64,000 nucleotides of DNA from RPQJ01 sp963707145 (GTDB taxonomy: Bacteria > Pseudomonadota > Gammaproteobacteria > Steroidobacterales > Steroidobacteraceae). The notes beneath the pieces are model-generated. The model was not told where the DNA came from and made no database searches. It saw only the letters and a program-made list of their open reading frames with translations. The stretch's first letter is position 1. The number at the start of each line of letters is the position of its first letter. Below, piece by piece: positions 1 through 8,650 of this stretch. The stretch covers positions 248,001 to 312,000 of the forward strand of contig CAVPOQ010000004.1 in assembly GCA_963707145.1 (NCBI GenBank), in the 5' to 3' direction. A program made the position numbers and the translations under genes.

Positions 1-554
1 CCGCCGCCGGCGGCCACGAGCAGCGCGGTGCCGAGGTCGGGTTGCTCGGCGATCAGCAGCACCGGCACCAGGATCGCGCCCGCGAGCACGAGGAGCGTGA
101 CGAGGTTCGGCGGCAGCGGCCGGTCGTGCAGGAACCACGCGCAGGCGAGCGGCACCGCGATCTTCATGATCTCCGACGGCTGGAAGCGGATGAATCCGAG
201 GTCGAGCCAGCGCTGCGCGCCCATGGCGATGGTGCCGGCGACGGCGACCGCCACGAGCAGCAGCACACCGGCGGCGTACAGCCACGGCGCCACGGCCCGC
301 AGCACGCGCGGCGGGACCTGGGCCATCGCGAGCAGCACGGCGAGCCCGAGCCCGACGCGCGCCGCCTGCCGCAGGAACACGCTCACGTCCTCGCCCGCCG
401 CACTGAACAGCACCACCAGCCCCGCGGTGCACACCGCCAGCACGGCGAGCAGCAGCGGCCCATCGAGGTGCAGCGCGCCGAGCAGTCGCCCGCTCAGCGT
501 CAGCGTGCGCTGGGCGCGGCTCGAGTACCCGGACCTCGCGATTTCCGCCCTCAT
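1..554 (-). CDS. rodA: Rod-shape SEDS glycosyltransferase RodA (partial, N-terminal part)
   Basis: RodA is the membrane glycosyltransferase that polymerises lipid II for side-wall peptidoglycan together with PBP2. Only about 184 N-terminal residues are present because the gene runs off the left edge. Translation from the ATG at 554 gives a short cytoplasmic start, hydrophobic helices near residues 33-50, 65-80 and 92-110, then the family signatures RWLDLG and FQPSEIMK (about 115-131) and EQPDLGTALL (about 170-179). The start overlaps the mrdA stop in an ATGA, so the two are translationally coupled. The order matches the mre-mrd cluster of many gammaproteobacteria. The family call is secure. 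Confidence 0.9.
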   Translation of the reverse strand, partial: MRAEIARSGYSSRAQRTLTLSGRLLGALHLDGPLLLAVLAVCTAGLVVLFSAAGEDVSVFLRQAARVGLGLAVLLAMAQVPPRVLRAVAPWLYAAGVLLLVAVAVAGTIAMGAQRWLDLGFIRFQPSEIMKIAVPLACAWFLHDRPLPPNLVTLLVLAGAILVPVLLIAEQPDLGTALLVAAGG

Positions 555-2497
555 TCCTCGTTGCCTCCGGCCGGCGGGGCTTCCCCGGCCGGCGTGATCG
601 CGTCGGTCGCCGCAGCCTGCTCCGGCGGCAGCAGATACGCGTCGAAGATCTTGCGCGCGATCGGCGCCGCCGTGCCGCTGCCGCTGCGGCCGTTCTCCAC
701 CAGCACGGCCACTGCGATCGTGGGGTCGTCGGCCGGCGCGAAGGCGACGAACAGCGCGTGGTCGCGCAGTCGCTCGGCGACGTCCTTCTCGTTGTAGCGT
801 TCCTTCTGGCCGATGCTGAACACCTGCGCGGTGCCGGTCTTGCCGGCGATCTTGTAGGGAGCACCCTGCTGGCTGCGCCGTGCCGTCCCCCAGGGATCGT
901 TCGTCACCCCGACCATGCCACCGATGATCACGTCCCAGAAGGTTGGATCGGCGACCTCGACGGGCGGCAGGGCCACGGGCGGGAGTTCCCGCATTGCGCC
1001 TGTTTCGCCGTCGCGGATGCCGCGTACCAGCCGCGGCGTGAAGCGCTGACCGCGCATCGCGACGGTGGCGATGGCGTGGGCGAGCTGCAGCGGGGTGGCG
1101 AGCATGTAGCCCTGCCCGATTCCGGAGATGACCGTTTCGCCCGGGTACCACACCTGCGCCTCGGGCTTCTTGAAGGCCTTGCGCTTCCACGCCGTGGAGG
1201 GCAGCAGGCCGCTGCGCTCTCCGGCGATGTCGATCCCGGTCTTCGCCCCGAGGCCGAACTGCGCGAGGGAGTCGTGCATGCGGTCGATGCCCAGCTCGGC
1301 GGAGGCGGCGTAGAAATAGACGTCGCAGGAAACGGCGATCGCCATGTGCATGTCCACGCTGCCGTGGCCGGACTTCTTCCAGTCGCGATAGCGGTGGCTC
1401 GAGCCCGGCAGCTGGAAGGCGCCGCGGCACAGCCGCCGTTCTTCGGGCGTCGTGACCCCATGCTGCAGGGCGGCGAGCGCTACCAGCGGCTTGATCGTCG
1501 AGCCCGGCGGGTACACGCCGCGCAGGGCGCGGTCGTAGAGCGGCACGTCGATGTCGTTGGCGAGCGCGTCGTACTCGGCGTAGGTGAGGCCGCGCGCGAA
1601 GCCGTTGGGGTCGAACGTGGGCGTGCTCACGAAGGCGAGCACGTCGCCGTTGCGCGGATCGATTGCCACCAGCGCGGCGCGGTGCCCCGCGAGCGCCTCC
1701 TCCGCCACCTGCTGCAGGCGCGCGTCCACCGCGAGGTAGAGGTCGCTGCCGGCCACCGGCTCCTTGCGTTGCAGCTGCGGCGTGGCGATCCCGACGCGTT
1801 CGACGCGCCGTCCCTGCGCGTTCACCAGCAGCTGCTGGTACCCGGTGCGGCCGTGCAGCTGATCCTCAAAGGCGCGCTCGACGCCGAGCTTGCCCATCAG
1901 CGTCGTGCCCGCGTAGTTCGCGACGTCGATGCGCTCCTGGTCCTGCTCGCTGATCGCGGCCACGTAGCCGATGGCGTGCACGCCGGTGCCGCCCTTGGGG
2001 TAGAAGCGGGTGAGTCGCGGCCGAACCTCGACCCCGGGAAAGTCCGGCCGGTTGACCGCGAAGCGCGCCAGTTCCTCCTCGCTCAACTGCAGGCGGATCG
2101 GCACCGCATCGAAGCTGCGCCGTGCCTTGATCGCGCGGCGGGTGCGCTCGAGGTCCTCCTCGGCGAGCAGCCCGAGCTGCACCAGCCGCGCGAGCGTGTT
2201 CTCGACGTCGGGCGTCTGCTCGCGGATCAGCTCGAGCTGGTAGGCGGGCCGGTTGAGCGCGAGCGGCTCGCCGTTGCGGTCGAGGATCAGCCCGCGGCTC
2301 GGCGGCAGCGGATCGATGCGGATGCGGTTGCCCTGCGACAGGTCGCTGAAGTACTCGTGCTTCACCACCTGCAGGTAGTAGAGACGCGCCGCGAGCGCCG
2401 CCACCAGCAGCAGGATCACGACGATCGCGGCGGCGATGCGGCCGGCGAACAGTCGCTGCTCCGCCCAGTGGTCCTTGAGCCGGTCGGATCGCGCCAT
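551..2497 (-). CDS. mrdA: Penicillin-binding protein 2, side-wall transpeptidase
   Basis: PBP2 is the class B transpeptidase that crosslinks side-wall peptidoglycan as the partner of RodA in the inner membrane. The 648-residue protein has one N-terminal membrane helix (about 21-42), a dimerisation region with SRGLILDRNG (about 67-76), and the penicillin-binding motifs in order: GSTIK with the catalytic serine near 333, SCD near 390-392, and KTGTAQ near 553. Its length is typical. It lies between mreD and rodA on the same strand, as expected for an elongasome operon, with about 20 bases to mreD and an overlap with rodA. Confidence 0.97.
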   Translation of the reverse strand: MARSDRLKDHWAEQRLFAGRIAAAIVVILLLVAALAARLYYLQVVKHEYFSDLSQGNRIRIDPLPPSRGLILDRNGEPLALNRPAYQLELIREQTPDVENTLARLVQLGLLAEEDLERTRRAIKARRSFDAVPIRLQLSEEELARFAVNRPDFPGVEVRPRLTRFYPKGGTGVHAIGYVAAISEQDQERIDVANYAGTTLMGKLGVERAFEDQLHGRTGYQQLLVNAQGRRVERVGIATPQLQRKEPVAGSDLYLAVDARLQQVAEEALAGHRAALVAIDPRNGDVLAFVSTPTFDPNGFARGLTYAEYDALANDIDVPLYDRALRGVYPPGSTIKPLVALAALQHGVTTPEERRLCRGAFQLPGSSHRYRDWKKSGHGSVDMHMAIAVSCDVYFYAASAELGIDRMHDSLAQFGLGAKTGIDIAGERSGLLPSTAWKRKAFKKPEAQVWYPGETVISGIGQGYMLATPLQLAHAIATVAMRGQRFTPRLVRGIRDGETGAMRELPPVALPPVEVADPTFWDVIIGGMVGVTNDPWGTARRSQQGAPYKIAGKTGTAQVFSIGQKERYNEKDVAERLRDHALFVAFAPADDPTIAVAVLVENGRSGSGTAAPIARKIFDAYLLPPEQAAATDAITPAGEAPPAGGNEE

Positions 2498-2518
2498 GGC
2501 TGCCGTCCGTACCGGCCG

Positions 2519-3001
2519 TCAGCGGGCGCGGCGGGCGAGCGTATCGCCGGCCGCGACGATCAGGGGCCACAGCAGGCCGCCCGAGAGCACCGGCAGCCAG
2601 CGGTCCCACCCGGTGTAGCCGTGGCCGGTGAGCCCGTCCGTCCAGAAGATCACGAAGTGGTAGACGGCGAGCAGCCCCATCACCGTCCCGGCCTGGTGGA
2701 GGATCGGGAACATGCGCATGCGCAGCTGCAGACGGTGCGCGAGGAAGGCGACGAGCACGAAGCTGAGCGCGTGCTGCCCGAGCGTCATGCCGCGCAGCAC
2801 GTCGAGGAACAGGCCCGCGAGCCACGCGTAGCCGAGGCCGGCGATGCGCGGGCTGGTGAGGATCCAGTAGATCACCGCGAGCAGCGCGAGGTCCGGGCGC
2901 AGCGGCGCCAGCCAGTCCGGCAGCGGCACGATCGCGAACACGAGGCCCGCCGCGACGCTGAGCCAGTAGAGCAGCCGGCGGCTGAAGTCGCCGCGCCTCA
3001 C
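2519..3001 (-). CDS. mreD: Rod-shape determining membrane protein MreD
   Basis: MreD is a small inner-membrane component of the rod-shape machinery. The 160-residue product is hydrophobic throughout, with about five membrane segments starting near residue 10 and a polar Arg-rich C-terminus, as is usual for MreD. The start is the GTG at 3001, which overlaps the TGA that ends the mreC tail in another frame (GTGA), a coupling often seen in this operon. Sequence conservation in this family is low, so the call rests on length, hydrophobic pattern and its place between mreC and mrdA. Confidence 0.9.
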   Translation of the reverse strand: MRRGDFSRRLLYWLSVAAGLVFAIVPLPDWLAPLRPDLALLAVIYWILTSPRIAGLGYAWLAGLFLDVLRGMTLGQHALSFVLVAFLAHRLQLRMRMFPILHQAGTVMGLLAVYHFVIFWTDGLTGHGYTGWDRWLPVLSGGLLWPLIVAAGDTLARRAR

Positions 3002-4166
3002 GGGACGGGCTCCCCGGGCGGCGCAGCGGGATCATCGGCGGGAGGAGCCGTCGCTGCCGGCGGCTCGGGAGTGGTCCCGGGCGAGCCTGCCGGCTCGGGC
3101 TCCCGGGGCTCGGCGGCGGGCTCGGCTGCTGCGGCCGGCGGCGCAGCCGCCGCAGTCTCGCCAGCCGTACCCGCTCCGGCCGGGCGCGACGTGTCGTTGG
3201 TCCCGCCGGCGGGACGGGCCGCCGTGGCGCCGGCCGGCGCGGGACTTGTCTCGGCGCCGCCCGCTGCGTCGGTCGCCGGACATCCGTCACCGGCTCATCT
3301 TCGGTGACCGCAGTCGGCGCCGGGGGCGGCTCGAACCACACCAGCAGCACCTCGCGGTCCCGGTCGAGCCGGGCGGTCGGGCGCGCGTCCACGACGGCGA
3401 AGGTCGCCGCCGGGTTGCGTTCCACGCGCGTCACCTCGGCGACCGGGTAGCCGCTCGGGAACACGCCGCCCATGCCGGTGGAGATCAGCAGGTCGCCGGC
3501 CTTGAGGTCGGACTCGACCGTGACGAAGGGCAGGGACAGCCGCCCGGAGTCGCCGGTGCCCACGGCGATGCTGCGCAGGCCGCTGCGGTTCGACTGCACC
3601 GGGATGGCGTGCTCCGCATCGCTGATCAGGATCACCTCGGCGCTGCGCGGGCGGACCTGCGCGACCTGTCCGAAGATGCCCTCCGCGTCGAGCACCGCCT
3701 GGCCCTTGAAGACGCCGTCGACCGCGCCCTTGTCCACCAGCACGCGGTGGCGGAACGGGTCGAGCTCGACGTTGAGGATCGAGGCCACCAGCACGCGCTC
3801 GGCGATGCCCGCGGAGTTCTCACGCATGTCGCGCAGGCGTCGGTTCTCGTCCTCCAGCGCCGCGAAGCGCTGCAGTTGCAGGTTCGCCAGCCGCAGGCGG
3901 GCGGTCAGTTCGAGGTTCTCCTGGCGCAGGCGGCTGCGGTCGGCGAAGGAGCTGGTGAGTCGGTCCCAGGCGCGGAACGGGAAGTCAACGGCCCGCTGCA
4001 GGGGGTGTGCGACCGAGGCGAGCGCAGCGCGTACGCGCTCGAGCTGGTCGTAGCGCTGGTCGGCGACCATGAGCGCAATGGAGATCACCGCCAGGGCGAG
4101 GAACGCCGCGCCGAGCGGCCGGTCGCGGCCGATGATCGGGCGCGAGTCGTGGCTCAGTTCGACCAC
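2998..4166 (-). CDS. mreC: Rod-shape determining protein MreC, with an apparent frameshift near its C-terminus
   Basis: MreC is a periplasmic scaffold of the rod elongasome, anchored in the inner membrane. From the GTG at 4166 the protein has a membrane helix (about 20-36), a coiled coil (about 75-115) and the two beta-barrel domains (about 120-280). After about residue 290 (near 3300-3250) the frame becomes Arg-rich and has no stop for another 1.4 kb, running through mreD into mrdA. One base lower the reading is an Ala/Pro/Glu-rich tail that stops at 3000-2998, on the mreD start. A single missing base would restore a 389-residue protein. A sequencing error is as likely as a real mutation. 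Confidence 0.85.
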
Positions 4167-4194
4167 GGCGGCGGGGCGGGAAGGGCGCCCGCGC

Positions 4195-5238
4195 TCAGTC
4201 GAGCCCGAACAGGCCCGGGCCGTGCTCGTCGATCAGCTCCAGCATCTTGCCGCCGCCGCGCGCGACGCAGGTGAGCGGATCCTCCGCCACCACCACCGGC
4301 AGGCCGGTTTCCTCCATCAGGAGCTTGTCGATGTCGCGCAGCAGCGCGCCGCCGCCCGTGAGCACGATGCCACGCTCGGCGACGTCCGAGCCGAGTTCCG
4401 GCGGGGTCTGCTCGAGCGCCGCCTTCACGGCGCCCACGATGCCCTGCAGCGGCTCCGCAAGCGACTCGAGGATCTCGTTCGAATTCAGCGTGAAGCTGCG
4501 TGGCACACCCTCGGAGAGGTTGCGGCCCTTCACCGAGATCTCGCGCACCTGCTGGCCGGGGTAGGCCGAGCCGATCTCGATCTTGATGCGCTCGGCCGTG
4601 GCCTCGCCGATCAGGATGCCGTAGTTGCGGCGCACGTAGTTGATGATCGCCTCGTCGAAGCGGTCGCCGCCGATGCGCACCGAGGCGGCGTAGACGATGC
4701 CGTTCAGCGAGATCACCGCCACTTCCGAGGTGCCGCCGCCGACGTCGAGCACCATCGAGCCGCGCGCCTCGTGCACCGGCATGCCGGCACCGACCGCGGC
4801 GGCCATGGGTTCCTCGATCAGCCGCACCCAGCGGGCGCCGGCGCCCTCGGCGGATTCCTGGATGGCGCGCCGCTCGACCTGGGTCGAGCCGTAGGGCACG
4901 CACACCAGCACGCGCGGGCTGGGGCGGATCAGGCGGTTGCCGTGCACCTTCTCGATGAAGTGCTGCAGCATCTTCTCGGTGACGGTGAAGTCCGCGATCA
5001 CGCCGTCCTTCAGCGGGCGGATGGCCGTGATGTTGCCCGGCGTGCGGCCGAGCATGTTCTTGGCGTCGGTACCGACCGCCTCGATCTTCTTGCCGCCGCG
5101 CGACGGTTCCTCGCGGATCGCGACGACGGAGGGCTCGTTGAGCACGATGCCCTTGCCGCGCACGTAGATCAGCGTGTTGGCGGTGCCAAGATCGATCGAC
5201 AGGTCGTTCGAGAAATAGCCCCGGAGTTTCTTGAGCAT
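4195..5238 (-). CDS. mreB: Actin-like cell-shape protein MreB
   Basis: MreB forms membrane-associated filaments that position side-wall synthesis. The start chosen is the ATG at 5238 (MLKKLRGYFSNDLSIDLGTA), which gives 347 residues, the usual length. Upstream reading remains open for hundreds of bases but would cross the gatC region on the other strand. Visible actin-fold nucleotide motifs are the phosphate-1 loop DLGTANTLIYV near residue 15, phosphate-2 LDVGGGTSEVAV near 160 and the adenosine motif TGGGALLRDID near 290. The gene leads the mreB-mreC-mreD-mrdA-rodA cluster. Confidence 0.97.
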   Translation of the reverse strand: MLKKLRGYFSNDLSIDLGTANTLIYVRGKGIVLNEPSVVAIREEPSRGGKKIEAVGTDAKNMLGRTPGNITAIRPLKDGVIADFTVTEKMLQHFIEKVHGNRLIRPSPRVLVCVPYGSTQVERRAIQESAEGAGARWVRLIEEPMAAAVGAGMPVHEARGSMVLDVGGGTSEVAVISLNGIVYAASVRIGGDRFDEAIINYVRRNYGILIGEATAERIKIEIGSAYPGQQVREISVKGRNLSEGVPRSFTLNSNEILESLAEPLQGIVGAVKAALEQTPPELGSDVAERGIVLTGGGALLRDIDKLLMEETGLPVVVAEDPLTCVARGGGKMLELIDEHGPGLFGLD

Positions 5239-5297
5239 CTGGTGCGCAGGCGAAGGAGTGAGGGGAGGGATGCGCAGGCGCGCACGACAGCCCTGCA

Positions 5298-5325
5298 ATT
5301 TAACCATTGCCGCGACTTTCGGCAA
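5298..5325 (-). promoter_or_regulatory. Candidate sigma-70 promoter for mreB
   Basis: On the minus strand a TTGCCG hexamer (5325-5320) and a TTAAAT hexamer (5303-5298) are separated by 16 bases, about 60 bases before the mreB ATG, in an AT-richer patch of the mreB-gatC divergent region. Matches to consensus are four of six in each box. This is a pattern match only. Confidence 0.35.
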
Positions 5326-5334
5326 GCCGAGGTG

Positions 5335-5340
5335 TATGAT
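5335..5340 (+). promoter_or_regulatory. Candidate -10 element for gatCAB
   Basis: TATGAT lies 37 bases before the gatC ATG on the plus strand and matches the -10 consensus at five of six positions. No good -35 box is visible at normal spacing, so only the -10 is marked. Confidence 0.3.
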
Positions 5341-5377
5341 TTGTCCCGCATTTTTCCGTCCCGACGAGCCTCTCCCC

Positions 5378-5668
5378 ATGACCCTGACGCGCGCCCAGGT
5401 CGAGGGCATCGCGCATCTTGCACGCCTCGAGATCACCGAAGCGCAGATGCCGGTGTACGTCGACAGCCTCTCCCGCATCATCGACTTCGTCGAGCAGCTC
5501 TCGGCCGCCGACACCGGCGGCGTGGAGCCCATGGCCCACCCGCTGGACGACCAGGTCCAGCGGCTGCGGCCCGACGTGGTCACCGAGACCGACCGCCGCG
5601 AGAAGTTCCAGCACAACGCCCCGAGCGTCGCAGCCGGACTGTATCTCGTGCCCAAGGTCATCGAGTAA
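5378..5668 (+). CDS. gatC: Asp/Glu-tRNA amidotransferase subunit C
   Basis: GatC is the small subunit of GatCAB, which amidates misacylated Asp-tRNA(Asn) and/or Glu-tRNA(Gln). The 96-residue product starts at the ATG at 5378 (MTLTRAQVEGIAHLARLEIT) and shows the family pattern HLARLEI, LSRIIDFVEQL and the C-terminal APSVAAGLYLVPKVIE. The last segment wraps around GatA in known structures. It is followed after 12 bases by gatA. A longer in-frame start exists upstream, but this ATG gives the normal length. Confidence 0.96.
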   Translation: MTLTRAQVEGIAHLARLEITEAQMPVYVDSLSRIIDFVEQLSAADTGGVEPMAHPLDDQVQRLRPDVVTETDRREKFQHNAPSVAAGLYLVPKVIE

Positions 5669-5680
5669 GGCGCCCGCCCC

Positions 5681-7153
5681 ATGTCGCTGCACACCCTGAC
5701 TGTCGCCGAGCTGGCGGCCGGCCTCGCGGCCCGGCGTTTTTCCAGCCTCGAGCTGGCCCTGCACTTCCTTGGCCGCATCGAGCGCCTCGGACCGCAGCTC
5801 AACACGTTCGTCACCGTCACCGCCGACCGCGCCCTCGAGGACGCGCGCCGCGCCGACCAGCGGCGGGCGGACGGCGAGGCGGGCCCGCTCACCGGCGTGC
5901 CGATCGCCCACAAGGACATCTTCTGCACCGACGGGATCCTCACGACCTGTTCGTCGCGGATGCTGTCGAACTTCGTCGCGCCCTACGACGCCACGGTCGT
6001 CGAGCGCTGGCGCGCCGCGGGCACCGTGCTGCTGGGCAAGACCAACATGGACGAGTTCGCCATGGGATCGTCCAACGAGACGAGCTTCTATGGCCCGGTG
6101 AAGAACCCCTGGGACCCCACGCGCGTGCCGGGCGGCTCCTCGGGCGGTTCGGCTGCGGCCGTCGCGGCCTGCCTGGCGCCGGCGGCGAGCGGCACCGACA
6201 CCGGCGGCTCGATTCGCCAGCCCGCCGCGCTGACCAACCTCACCGGTCTGAAGCCGACCTATGGCCGCGTCTCCCGCTACGGAATGATCGCCTTCGCCTC
6301 GAGCCTCGACCAGGCCGGGATGCTGACGCGCTCGGCCGAGGATGCAGCGCTGCTGCTCGCGGCCATGGCGGGCTTCGACCCCCGCGACTCGACCTGCGTG
6401 GACGCCCCGGTGCCCGACTACGCCGCCGAGCTCGTCACGCCGCTCAAGGGTCTGCGCGTCGGCGTGATCCGCGAGTTCTTCGACCAGGGGCTCGACCCGG
6501 CCGTGGGCCGGCTGGTGCAGGAGGCGATCGAGCTGCTGCGGACGAACGGCGCCGTCGTGAGCGAGGTGAGCCTGCCGGCGCTGCCGCTGTCGGTGCCCAC
6601 CTACTACGTGGTCGCGCCCGCCGAGTGCTCCTCGAACCTGTCGCGCTTCGATGGCGTGCGCTTCGGCCACCGCTGCGACGCGCCGCGCGACCTGCGCGAC
6701 CTCTACCAGCGCTCGCGCGGCGAGGGCTTCGGCGACGAGGTCAAGCGCCGCATCATGACCGGCACCTACGTGCTGTCGGCGGGCTACTACGACGCCTACT
6801 ATCTCAAGGCGCAGAAAGTCCGCCAGCTGATCGCCGCGGACTTCGCCCGCGCCTTCGCCGAGGTGGACGTGGTGGTGGGGCCGACCTCGCCGACGCCCGC
6901 CTTCGGGCTCGGCGCCAAGACCAGCGACCCGATCACGATGTACCTCAACGACATCTACACCATCGGCGCGAACCTCGCGGGGCTGCCGGCGATCTCGATC
7001 CCGTGCGGCTTCGTACAGGAAGGGGGCCGCGACCTGCCCGTGGGGCTGCAGCTCGTGGGTCCGCATTTCTCCGAGTCGCGGCTGCTGTCGGCGTCGCACC
7101 AGTACCAGCAGCTCACGGACTGGCACCGCCGCGTGCCGCCCGGTTACGAATAA
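5681..7153 (+). CDS. gatA: Asp/Glu-tRNA amidotransferase subunit A (amidase)
   Basis: GatA hydrolyses glutamine and passes ammonia to GatB. The 490-residue protein is an amidase-signature enzyme. The expected Ser-cis-Ser-Lys triad is visible: Lys near 78 in AHKDIFC, the cis-serine near 153 in GGSSGGS and the nucleophile Ser near 177 in TDTGGSIRQP. The NYTMG-like and YFLKAQK-like helices of GatA are also present. It sits between gatC and gatB with short gaps, so the three form one operon. Its presence suggests that Asn-tRNA and/or Gln-tRNA is made by the indirect route. Confidence 0.97.
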   Translation: MSLHTLTVAELAAGLAARRFSSLELALHFLGRIERLGPQLNTFVTVTADRALEDARRADQRRADGEAGPLTGVPIAHKDIFCTDGILTTCSSRMLSNFVAPYDATVVERWRAAGTVLLGKTNMDEFAMGSSNETSFYGPVKNPWDPTRVPGGSSGGSAAAVAACLAPAASGTDTGGSIRQPAALTNLTGLKPTYGRVSRYGMIAFASSLDQAGMLTRSAEDAALLLAAMAGFDPRDSTCVDAPVPDYAAELVTPLKGLRVGVIREFFDQGLDPAVGRLVQEAIELLRTNGAVVSEVSLPALPLSVPTYYVVAPAECSSNLSRFDGVRFGHRCDAPRDLRDLYQRSRGEGFGDEVKRRIMTGTYVLSAGYYDAYYLKAQKVRQLIAADFARAFAEVDVVVGPTSPTPAFGLGAKTSDPITMYLNDIYTIGANLAGLPAISIPCGFVQEGGRDLPVGLQLVGPHFSESRLLSASHQYQQLTDWHRRVPPGYE

Positions 7154-7171
7154 GGCCTGCGAGTCACGATC

Positions 7172-8608
7172 ATGGAATGGGAAACCGTCATCGGCCTCGA
7201 GATCCACGCGCAGCTCGCCACGCGCAGCAAGATCTTCTCGGGCTCCGCCACCGCCTACGGCGCCGCGCCCAACACCCAGGCGAACCTCGTCGACCTCGGC
7301 TACCCGGGCGTGCTGCCGGTGCTGAACGGCGAGGCCGTCAAGATGGCGATCCGCTTCGGACTGGCCACCGGCGCGAAGATCGCGCAGCGTTCCGTGTTCG
7401 CGCGCAAGAACTACTTCTACCCGGACCTGCCGAAGGGCTACCAGATCAGCCAGTACGAGCGGCCCGTGGTCGAGGACGGCTCCCTCGAGATCGTGCTCGA
7501 CGACGGCACCCGCAAGACCATCGGCATCACGCGCGCCCACCTCGAGGAGGACGCGGGCAAGTCGCTGCACGAGGATTTCCACGGCCTCTCGGGCATCGAC
7601 TTCAATCGCGCCGGCACGCCGCTGCTCGAGATCGTCTCCGAGCCGGAGCTCCGCTCCGCGAAGGAGGCCGTGGCGTACATGAAGAAGATCCACACGCTGG
7701 TGCGCTACCTCGGCATCTGTGACGGCAACATGCAGGAAGGCTCGTTCCGCTGCGACGCGAACGTGTCCGTGCGCCCGAAAGGCCAGGCGGAGTTCGGTAC
7801 CCGCGCGGAGATCAAGAACCTGAACTCCTTCCGCTTCGTCGAGCGCGCGATCAACCACGAGATCGAGCGCCAGATCGACCTCATCGAAGGCGGCGGCAAG
7901 GTGGTGCAGGAGACGCGCCTGTACGATCCCGATCGCGGCGAGACGCGCCCGATGCGCTCGAAGGAAGAGGCGAACGACTACCGCTACTTCCCCGACCCCG
8001 ACCTGCTGCCGCTCGCGATCGACGTCGCGACGATCGAGTCGCTGCGCGCCACCCTGCCCGAGCTGCCCGACGAGAAGGCCGCGCGCTTGGTGCGCGACTT
8101 CGGCCTCTCCGATTACGATGCCGGCGTGCTCACCGCGAGCCGCGAGATGGCCGACTACTACGAGACGGTGGTCGCGCGCCTCGGTGGCCAGCCGAAGCTC
8201 GCCGCCAACTGGGTGATGGGCGAGCTCTCCGGCGCACTCAACCGCGAGAACCTCGACGTGGCCGCGAGCCGCGTGGGCGCCCCGGCGCTCGCCGGGCTGC
8301 TCGCACGGATCGCCGACGACACGATTTCCGGCAAGATCGCCAAGGACGTCTTCGAGGCCATGTGGGCCGAAGGGCGCGACGCGGACGCGATCATCGACGC
8401 GCGCGGCTTGAGGCAGATCACCGACAGCTCGGCGATCGAGCAGGCCATCGACGCGGTGATCGCCGGGAACCCGCAGCAGCTCGCCGACTACCGCGCTGGC
8501 AAGGACAAGCTGTTCGGGTTCTTCGTCGGGCAGGTGATGAAAGCCACCCAGGGCAAGGCGAATCCCGCGCAGCTCAACGAGTTGCTGAAGCGCAAGCTCG
8601 CCGGCTGA
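7172..8608 (+). CDS. gatB: Asp/Glu-tRNA amidotransferase subunit B
   Basis: GatB activates the side chain of the misacylated tRNA with ATP and completes amidation. The 478-residue product begins MEWETVIGLEIHAQLATRSK, the highly conserved GatB start. It carries KNYFYPDLPKGYQISQYE, GIDFNRAGTPLLEIVSEPE and MQEGSFRCDANVS, then the C-terminal helical YqeY-like tRNA-binding domain (about 330-478). It ends the gatCAB operon, and fumarase follows after 42 bases. Confidence 0.97.
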   Translation: MEWETVIGLEIHAQLATRSKIFSGSATAYGAAPNTQANLVDLGYPGVLPVLNGEAVKMAIRFGLATGAKIAQRSVFARKNYFYPDLPKGYQISQYERPVVEDGSLEIVLDDGTRKTIGITRAHLEEDAGKSLHEDFHGLSGIDFNRAGTPLLEIVSEPELRSAKEAVAYMKKIHTLVRYLGICDGNMQEGSFRCDANVSVRPKGQAEFGTRAEIKNLNSFRFVERAINHEIERQIDLIEGGGKVVQETRLYDPDRGETRPMRSKEEANDYRYFPDPDLLPLAIDVATIESLRATLPELPDEKAARLVRDFGLSDYDAGVLTASREMADYYETVVARLGGQPKLAANWVMGELSGALNRENLDVAASRVGAPALAGLLARIADDTISGKIAKDVFEAMWAEGRDADAIIDARGLRQITDSSAIEQAIDAVIAGNPQQLADYRAGKDKLFGFFVGQVMKATQGKANPAQLNELLKRKLAG

Positions 8609-8650
8609 GCGTCCGCGGCCCACCGATTTCAGAGTCAGCGAGGTGCCTCC

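Noticed and set aside
1866..4166. A 766-codon reading that would fuse MreC to sequence crossing mreD and mrdA
   Set aside because: The part after about residue 290 is out of frame with real genes; it is the effect of a frame break in mreC.
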